A stretch of DNA of 37,712 nt, taken from assembly GCA_017516345.1 (NCBI GenBank), contig JAFXDC010000054.1, forward strand, positions 1 through 37,712, written 5' to 3'. Within the stretch, counting starts at the first letter, position 1, and each line of letters begins with the position of its first letter. The notes beneath the pieces are model-generated. The model searched no databases. It saw only the letters and a list, made by a program, of their open reading frames with translations, and was not told the origin of the DNA. Positions 32,806-37,712 of the stretch are shown here, piece by piece. The DNA is from Clostridia bacterium. GTDB lineage: Bacteria > Bacillota > Clostridia > Christensenellales > QALW01. The position numbers and the translations under genes are program-made.

Positions 32806-33678
32806 TTATTTCTTCTTTTTGCTGATGATGATCACAACAACTACAACAACTACAACTGCAGCTGCAACAGCAACCCAGATGATCCAGCCGTTGTTAGCGG
32901 GAGCGGGATCTGCGGGCTCATTGGTGGGATCGCCTGCAGAGGGAGCCTCGGTAGAAGTCTCGGGAGCCTCGGGTGTAGGTTCGGGAGTGGGTTCGGGAGT
33001 GGGCTCGGGAGTGGGACCCTCGATTACAAGATCAGAGGAGAATACGAAGAACTCACCATAAGTAATGGTATCGATATCGCTATCCATAGCATAGATGGGG
33101 GTAGCAACGCCTTTAGCGGGATCGTGATCCACACCGCTGCCATCGTTAGCAACGTAAGCAGAGAAGGGAATGTAAACGTAGCCCTCAAAGCCTTCGGGAA
33201 CGTAGAAACCACCCTGATTGAAGGAAGTACCGTATGTTACGTCGGTGGTAACGGTACCGTCAAGAGCCACGAACATAACTGCCTGATCCTCTTTAAGAAT
33301 GGTATTGGTGCCGTCAGTCGCGTTGAAGCCTGCGCAGATGGTGCCGCCAAGCTCGCCGCCGTTTACATAGAAGCCCCAACCGGTAGCGGTTTTGGTGAGA
33401 GCCTGCTGATCCTCATTGAGGTTGGGGAATGCACCCCAGTTGCCGGGCATGCTGAAGGTAACCTTTCCACCCTCAACAACTACCTCTGCGCCGCCCGCAT
33501 TGGCATCAGCGGTCCAGAAACCGAGATCTGTAGCGGTGCTTGTACCGTCGGGAAGAGCGGTAAAGTCAAACAAAGGGGTAACAGTGTAGCCTTCGGGTGC
33601 GGTAATATCAGCACTTGCTACAACAGACATGCCGCAGATAAGCAGCATTGCCATAAGAATTGCCATTAACTTTTTCAT
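32806..33678 (-). CDS. Secreted surface protein with C-terminal membrane anchor (copy A)
   Basis: The 290-residue protein has a signal peptide (KKLMAILMAMLLICGMSVVASA) with Ala-x-Ala cleavage. A beta-rich domain (about 24-205) follows with GWGFYVNGGE, TICAGFN, AVMFVALDG and PEGFEGYVYIPFSAY. Next come four PTPE repeats in a flexible linker, an acidic/Ser/Thr stretch and the anchor: a poly-Val helix before a KKKK tail. There is no LPxTG motif, so the protein is membrane- rather than sortase-anchored. It probably displays a ligand- or carbohydrate-binding domain on the surface; function is unknown. It is paralogous to the next gene. Confidence 0.82.
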   Translation of the reverse strand: MKKLMAILMAMLLICGMSVVASADITAPEGYTVTPLFDFTALPDGTSTATDLGFWTADANAGGAEVVVEGGKVTFSMPGNWGAFPNLNEDQQALTKTATGWGFYVNGGELGGTICAGFNATDGTNTILKEDQAVMFVALDGTVTTDVTYGTSFNQGGFYVPEGFEGYVYIPFSAYVANDGSGVDHDPAKGVATPIYAMDSDIDTITYGEFFVFSSDLVIEGPTPEPTPEPTPEPTPEAPETSTEAPSAGDPTNEPADPAPANNGWIIWVAVAAAVVVVVVVVIIISKKKK

Positions 33679-33710
33679 GATTAATGTGCCTCCTATTAAT
33701 AATTTTTAAT

Positions 33711-33745
33711 ATTATACCATATCTCAGGTCAAATAAAATATGAAT
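33711..33745 (-). promoter_or_regulatory. Promoter region of surface protein copy A
   Basis: On the minus strand an extended -10, TGGTATAAT (33711-33719), lies downstream of ATTCATATTTTATTT (33731-33745). The second block recurs, with one change, upstream of copy B. Confidence 0.5.
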
Positions 33746-33817
33746 TTTGTTTTTAAAATAGTAATTTTGTTTTTTGGGATATTTATTTTCGCCAAATATG
33801 AGCACGCAGTAAACCCA

Positions 33818-33842
33818 CAAGGGCGGATGGCTCCGCCCTTGC
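33818..33842. terminator. Hairpin after surface protein copy B
   Basis: The stem AAGGGCGGA/TCCGCCCTT (loop TGGC) lies 20 bases past the stop of the gene at 33864. The T tract is poor, so termination is only probable. Confidence 0.5.
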
Positions 33843-33863
33843 AAAATACATCAAAAATTCAAA

Positions 33864-34733
33864 TTAAGCCTTCTTTTTCTTTCCGATAATAATAACCACA
33901 ACAACCACAACCACTACAACAGCGGCGGCGATGGCAGCCCAAATGATCCAACCGTTGTTAGCGGGAGCGGGATCTGCGGGCTCACTGGTGGGATCGCCTG
34001 CGGAGGGAGCATCGGTGGAAGCCTCGGGAGCCTCAGTGGAGGCCTCGGGGGTCTCAATGATGGGATCGTCCTCTTCGGGCATTTCGATGACCTCGTCGGA
34101 GGAGAACACAAAGAACTCACCGTAGGTAAACTCCTCACCCTCGGAAATGGCATAGATGGGGGTAAGGATGGCAGTGGTGGCGGGGTCGTACTCTCCGCCG
34201 TCGGGATTTAAAAGATATGCGGTGAAGGGAATGTAGATGTAGCCCTCGAACTCATAGGGAACCACGATGGCGCCCTGTCCGCTGGAGCCCCAATATGTAA
34301 CGTCGTAAGAAACGTTGCCCTCCATGTCGACAAACATAACCGCAACGTCCTCGTCAAGAATGTAGTTCTTGCCGTCGTTTCCGTTGAAGCCTGCGCAGAT
34401 GCTAGTGTCGTACTCACCGTTCTTTACGTAGAAGCCCCAACCGGTCTTATTGTAAAACAGGTTCAGCTCGTCATCTGTGAAGTTGAAGAAGGCACCCCAC
34501 ATGTTCTGTTCATAGAAGGTAACCTTACCGTCCTGGAACAGCACCTCTCTGTCTGCCTCGGGAGCGGGAAGCCAGAAGCCGCCCTCGCTGGACATCATGG
34601 TACCCTCTACGCCGGAAAAGTCACGTACAAAGGTAACCTCGTATCCCTCGGGAGCAACCACCTCTGCAGAAGCAACCATCGACATACTGCCGATAAGAAG
34701 CACTGCCAAAAGAATCGCAAAGATCTTTTTCAT
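33864..34733 (-). CDS. Secreted surface protein with C-terminal membrane anchor (copy B)
   Basis: The 289-residue paralogue of the gene at 32806 has the same signal peptide, central landmarks (GWGFYVKNGE, SICAGFNG, AVMFVDMEG, FEGYIYIPFTAY, TYGEFFVFSSDEVIE) and the same Val-rich anchor before GKKKKA. The linker differs: an EEDDP/EAST repeat replaces PTPE, so linkers have evolved faster than the folded domain. It has its own upstream promoter block and so is probably transcribed separately. The ATG at 34733 follows AAAGGAG. Confidence 0.82.
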   Translation of the reverse strand: MKKIFAILLAVLLIGSMSMVASAEVVAPEGYEVTFVRDFSGVEGTMMSSEGGFWLPAPEADREVLFQDGKVTFYEQNMWGAFFNFTDDELNLFYNKTGWGFYVKNGEYDTSICAGFNGNDGKNYILDEDVAVMFVDMEGNVSYDVTYWGSSGQGAIVVPYEFEGYIYIPFTAYLLNPDGGEYDPATTAILTPIYAISEGEEFTYGEFFVFSSDEVIEMPEEDDPIIETPEASTEAPEASTDAPSAGDPTSEPADPAPANNGWIIWAAIAAAVVVVVVVVVIIIGKKKKA

Positions 34734-34785
34734 AACAAAATCTCCTTTATATTATTTTCGCCATTTGAGGCTAATTATTATAAAT

Positions 34786-34816
34786 AATATAACATATCCG
34801 TAAATACAATATGAAT
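34786..34816 (-). promoter_or_regulatory. Promoter region of surface protein copy B
   Basis: On the minus strand ATTCATATTGTATTT (34802-34816) precedes GATATGTTATATT (about 34786-34798), closely matching the layout at 33708-33745. From 34817 to 34959 I see no gene. Confidence 0.45.
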
Positions 34817-34959
34817 ATAATAATTTAATATCCCTATCGGTATTTCATATGGCAAACGGGCTTAGGGCACACACTCCACGGCTCTCCGCCTCCTTGTGCC
34901 GACTTGATCCGACACCCCTTCTTCGCGCCCGGGGTGGGCGGGCGGGAGGGCGCGAGGCA

Positions 34960-37287
34960 TCAATCCCAAAAATCCAAAAGAAGCTGTTTGAAGCTTGCCT
35001 CCTCCTGAGAAAGATATCTCACCCTCCAGTTGTCGGGCATCATATCAAGATAGGGCGGCATGGCGTATCGGGAGTCTATCAGCACCACCACTCCTCTGTC
35101 CTCCTCGGTGCGTATGACCCTTCCCGCCGCCTGCAGCACTCTGTTAAAGCCGGGATAAACGTAAGCATAGCCGTAACCGTCCATGGAGCAGGCGTCAAAA
35201 TAGCTCTTTATCAGATTTCTCTCGGGGGAAAGCTGAGGCAAACCCACTCCCACTATAATGGCTCCGATAAGCCTCTCGCCGGGCAGATCCACTCCCTCGC
35301 CGAAATGTCCGCCAAGCACCGAGAAGCCCAACACTCCCTCCTCCTTTTCAAAGCGGGAAATAAACTCATCCTTTTCCGCCTTGGTCATGTTGGGACGGTG
35401 TACCACGGTGGGTGTTTTGTCATCAAGCTCCTTAAAGGCGGCAAGCACCCTCTCAAGAAAAGCGTATGATGGAAAAAACGCTATATAATTTCCTTTTTTG
35501 ATGCGCACCGTCGCCCGTATCCTTTTTGCTATGGGAAGATAGGACTCGGAGCGGGCAGAATACGCAGTTTTTATGGAGTCATCCACCATCACAAGCAGAT
35601 TGTCACTATCAAACGGAGACGGAAGCCTGAAGTGATAGCTCTTTTCATTTGCTCCAAGCATGTACATATAATATTCATCAGGGGACATTGTGGCGCTGAA
35701 GAGTACACTGCTTCGAGCCAGGTCCAGTCCCTTTCTAACAAACGCTCCGGTATAAAGGCACAGAAGGTTCAATGTAACCGTGCCTTCCTGTAAAACGTAG
35801 CAGTTATGGCAATTTGGGTCGTAATTCTCCGCCACCATAACGTAGTCCGACAGCTTGAGCGTCAACTCGCTGAGCCTTGACGGCACATCCTCAATCTCGG
35901 CCACACGCTCAAGCACGGTAGCCGCCGCGCCATACACCCCGTCGGGGGGCGCTTCAAGCAAGAACCCCTGCTCCTCGCGGTCCTTTGCAAGCTCCTTTAT
36001 GCTCTGCTCCAGCTTTTTAATGGCTCCGTATACGCTTTTTATCTCCTTGCACTCGCTTCTGACGCTTTTCAAGTATCTAACCGACAAGCTGCAGCTGAAG
36101 ATATCGCGCGCACGCTCAACAAGGTTGTGCGCCTCGTCTATAAGGAGAAGGCTATCTCTTTTGGTTGATGAAAAATACCTTCTGAAGCGTATATTGGGGT
36201 GAAAAACGTAGTTATAATCACAAATTATGCAATCACAATACTGACTGATAGCAAGGCTGAGCTCGAACGGACAAAGCTCATACCTTTGGCCTATCTCCAT
36301 TATCTCCTCAGGGGAGAAGGAGCTTTTATGTAATATCTCGGGCAAAAACCTGTGCAGCCTTGTAAAATAATCACGGCAGTATGGGCAGACCTCGGGCGAG
36401 CAGTTGCGCGGCGAGCACAGACACGCCTTATCCTTGGCGGTTATGCACACGCTTTTTAACGGCAAGCCGCTTTTTCTTATGATATCCAGGGTATTTACCG
36501 CTACCGCCGCCGTCTGCGCCTTGGCGGTAAGGTAAAAAATGCGCTTGCACAGTCCTGCGCCCAAGGCCTTGAGGGCGGGGAACAGTGTCGCCGCAGTCTT
36601 TCCCGTGCCCGTGGGCGCCTCGACGTAAAGGGTGTTTTTGTTTTTTACCGCAACGTATACCTGGCGAGCAAGCTCAAGCTGGCTTGGACGGTAGCTTTTA
36701 AACGGGAACTCCAGCTTGGCAAGGGAGATATCCCGCACCCTGCGGTGAAGCACCACGTTGTCGCTGACCCGAGCATAGTCCTCTATAAGCTCGTTGAATC
36801 GCTCGGCAAGCTGAATAAAATCTGCTCTGAAGGTAAAATCTCTGCTCCTTTTGCTTTGCAGATTGTAATAGGTAAGCCTGAGCTCCACCTCGTCAAGATC
36901 ATGGTCGAGGGCGTATATAAAGCCGTATACCCAAAGCTGAGCGTGATAGGACGGATAATGCTGCCAGGTAAGCTCATCAAGGGGAAGATAGGTGGTCTTT
37001 ATCTCGTGAATAACCTTTGGCTCACCGCTTATGATGCCGTCGGCTCTGCCCTCCACCGTAAGGATATAATCCTCGCGCTCCACGCTGGTGGACAGGAATA
37101 CCTCGCTCTCATACCCCTCGGGCTGATTTTTTTGCAGAAATCTGTGGGCGTTTGCACCCTCAAGAGCGCGCTGTGCCGAGGCTCGGGCTCCTATCAGATC
37201 GCCGTCCTGGCAAACGTATTCCGCAAGCTCCCGCACCGAAAGCCTTATCTCGCTCTTTTCTTTTGTTTTCGGCTCTGCCCGCTTCAT
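34960..37287 (-). CDS. DinG/XPD-like Fe-S DNA helicase with N-terminal nuclease-like domain
   Basis: The 775-residue superfamily 2 helicase has Walker A APTGTGKT (224-231) and DEAH box LLIDEAHNL (Asp384-His387). A Cys cluster between them (Cys289, 291, 296, 301, 304) fits the XPD/DinG Fe-S domain. Late motifs include FSATMSP, HFGEGVDLPGERL and QAAGRVIRTEEDRG. Residues 1-170 resemble a RecB/Cas4-like PD-(D/E)XK fold: GRADGI (Asp83), VIHEIKTT (Glu95, Lys97) and AQLWVYG with Gln near 117. This suggests combined cutting and unwinding of DNA in repair. The ATG at 37287 follows AAGGAAGG. It is a single gene, with no partner visible before the window end. Confidence 0.9.
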   Translation of the reverse strand: MKRAEPKTKEKSEIRLSVRELAEYVCQDGDLIGARASAQRALEGANAHRFLQKNQPEGYESEVFLSTSVEREDYILTVEGRADGIISGEPKVIHEIKTTYLPLDELTWQHYPSYHAQLWVYGFIYALDHDLDEVELRLTYYNLQSKRSRDFTFRADFIQLAERFNELIEDYARVSDNVVLHRRVRDISLAKLEFPFKSYRPSQLELARQVYVAVKNKNTLYVEAPTGTGKTAATLFPALKALGAGLCKRIFYLTAKAQTAAVAVNTLDIIRKSGLPLKSVCITAKDKACLCSPRNCSPEVCPYCRDYFTRLHRFLPEILHKSSFSPEEIMEIGQRYELCPFELSLAISQYCDCIICDYNYVFHPNIRFRRYFSSTKRDSLLLIDEAHNLVERARDIFSCSLSVRYLKSVRSECKEIKSVYGAIKKLEQSIKELAKDREEQGFLLEAPPDGVYGAAATVLERVAEIEDVPSRLSELTLKLSDYVMVAENYDPNCHNCYVLQEGTVTLNLLCLYTGAFVRKGLDLARSSVLFSATMSPDEYYMYMLGANEKSYHFRLPSPFDSDNLLVMVDDSIKTAYSARSESYLPIAKRIRATVRIKKGNYIAFFPSYAFLERVLAAFKELDDKTPTVVHRPNMTKAEKDEFISRFEKEEGVLGFSVLGGHFGEGVDLPGERLIGAIIVGVGLPQLSPERNLIKSYFDACSMDGYGYAYVYPGFNRVLQAAGRVIRTEEDRGVVVLIDSRYAMPPYLDMMPDNWRVRYLSQEEASFKQLLLDFWD

Positions 37288-37470
37288 TTGCTTGGTCCTT
37301 CCTTGTTTTCTTATATTATTATAACAAACCCCGCCCGTTTTGCAAAGCACTATTGTCTTTCACGTCTTTATCTCGTCTCAAGCAACGGTAGCGCCGCGCG
37401 ACTTCCGCGTCGCTTCGCTCCCCTTCCGCCGCGGCGCCCGCGCCAAAGGGGCGATGAAGAGCCTGCATCT

Positions 37471-37498
37471 GTGCCGGTAGGGGTGCCCACGACGGCAC
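37471..37498. repeat. Small hairpin in the gene-free region upstream of the helicase
   Basis: GTGCCG (37471-37476) pairs with CGGCAC (37493-37498). It lies in GC-rich sequence just before the second structured repeat. Confidence 0.4.
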
Positions 37499-37509
37499 AA
37501 TAAACATAG

Positions 37510-37712
37510 AAATACCCTATGTCCTATCTTCTCTAATATGCCATCCGCGGACGCGGGAGGAACAGACAAATACGCGCCCGATCTCCTTCCTTTGCACTCC
37601 ACCTCGAGGACAAAGGCGCGCCCGAGGCGGTGATAGCCGCCCACTTGCGCGAAGGCGCAAGGCGCAGCGCGCCGATGCCGAAGGCGAGGCGCGCGGGCGC
37701 GCCAAGGGGGTG
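37510..37712. repeat. 203-bp GC-rich structured repeat, copy B
   Basis: Same start and end as 32501-32703 and the same length within the window. It keeps the GGCGG/CCGCC and CTTGCGC/GCGCAAG hairpins with different loops and partly different stem bases. It may continue past the window end. Confidence 0.85.

Noticed and set aside
32945..33010. Tandem DNA repeat as a separate element
   Set aside because: It simply encodes the PTPE linker of the surface protein.
37378..37705. Minus-strand Arg-rich open frames near the window end
   Set aside because: Same repeat and GC-rich spacer as above; no ribosome binding site or domain.

Overview
The window looks like a chromosomal segment from a spore-forming, strictly anaerobic member of the Clostridia (Firmicutes). 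The evidence is a cotJABC-type spore coat operon, a rubrerythrin with the reversed domain order found in anaerobes beside a Fur/PerR-type regulator, an RsgI-like anti-sigma factor with its ECF sigma factor, a DUF1292 protein, and AGGAGG-type ribosome binding sites. Composition is roughly balanced, with AT-rich intergenic regions. A gut-type uncultured clostridial lineage is likely, but I cannot assign a genus. I recognised no rRNA, tRNA, CRISPR array, transposase or phage structural gene.

Layout. 1-165: tightly packed perfect hairpins. 198-4921 (minus strand): lipoprotein and ABC exporter, cysteine synthase, FucU/RbsD-type mutarotase, DUF1292 protein with a Cys/His-rich tail. 5212-9103 (plus): glutaminyl-tRNA synthetase, MFS transporter, Ppx/GppA phosphatase. 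9345-11592 (minus): ECF sigma factor overlapping a membrane anti-sigma factor that carries four PepSY-like repeats. 11916-13307 (plus): Fur/PerR regulator, reverse rubrerythrin, and a CPCC zinc-ribbon cassette sitting between two copies of the rubrerythrin 3' end. 13368-15861 (minus): a three-gene operon of HTH regulator, DUF2130 protein with a possible PD-(D/E)XK core, and a two-helix membrane protein. 16450-20943 (plus): an unknown protein, then two translationally coupled XRE-type HTH proteins fused to polytopic membrane modules (one module in the first protein, two in the second). 21155-22973 (minus): tandem duplicate of an Ala/Lys-rich anchored protein with duplicated promoters. 23211-29649: secreted proteins, namely a sugar-type ABC binding lipoprotein in an operon with a 924-residue lipoprotein and no permease, plus two more lipoproteins. 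30194-31277 (plus): cotJABC. 31491-32402: variant nucleoside hydrolase. 32806-34733 (minus): two paralogous cell-surface proteins with a membrane anchor. 34960-37287 (minus): DinG/XPD-like Fe-S helicase with an N-terminal nuclease-like domain.

Repeats. A roughly 203-bp GC-rich structured repeat occurs at 32501-32703 and again at 37510-37712, running to the window end. A long imperfect palindrome at 3889-4011 has a degenerate relative at 9188-9295, both built from the same short palindromic unit. A 26-bp direct repeat brackets the CPCC cassette.

The best candidates for undescribed biology are the HTH/DUF2130/membrane operon, the tandem HTH-membrane proteins with a duplicating module, the CPCC cassette that appears to have restored the 3' end of rubrerythrin, and the hairpin-rich dispersed repeats. 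All functional assignments come from reading motifs by eye; no database search was run.
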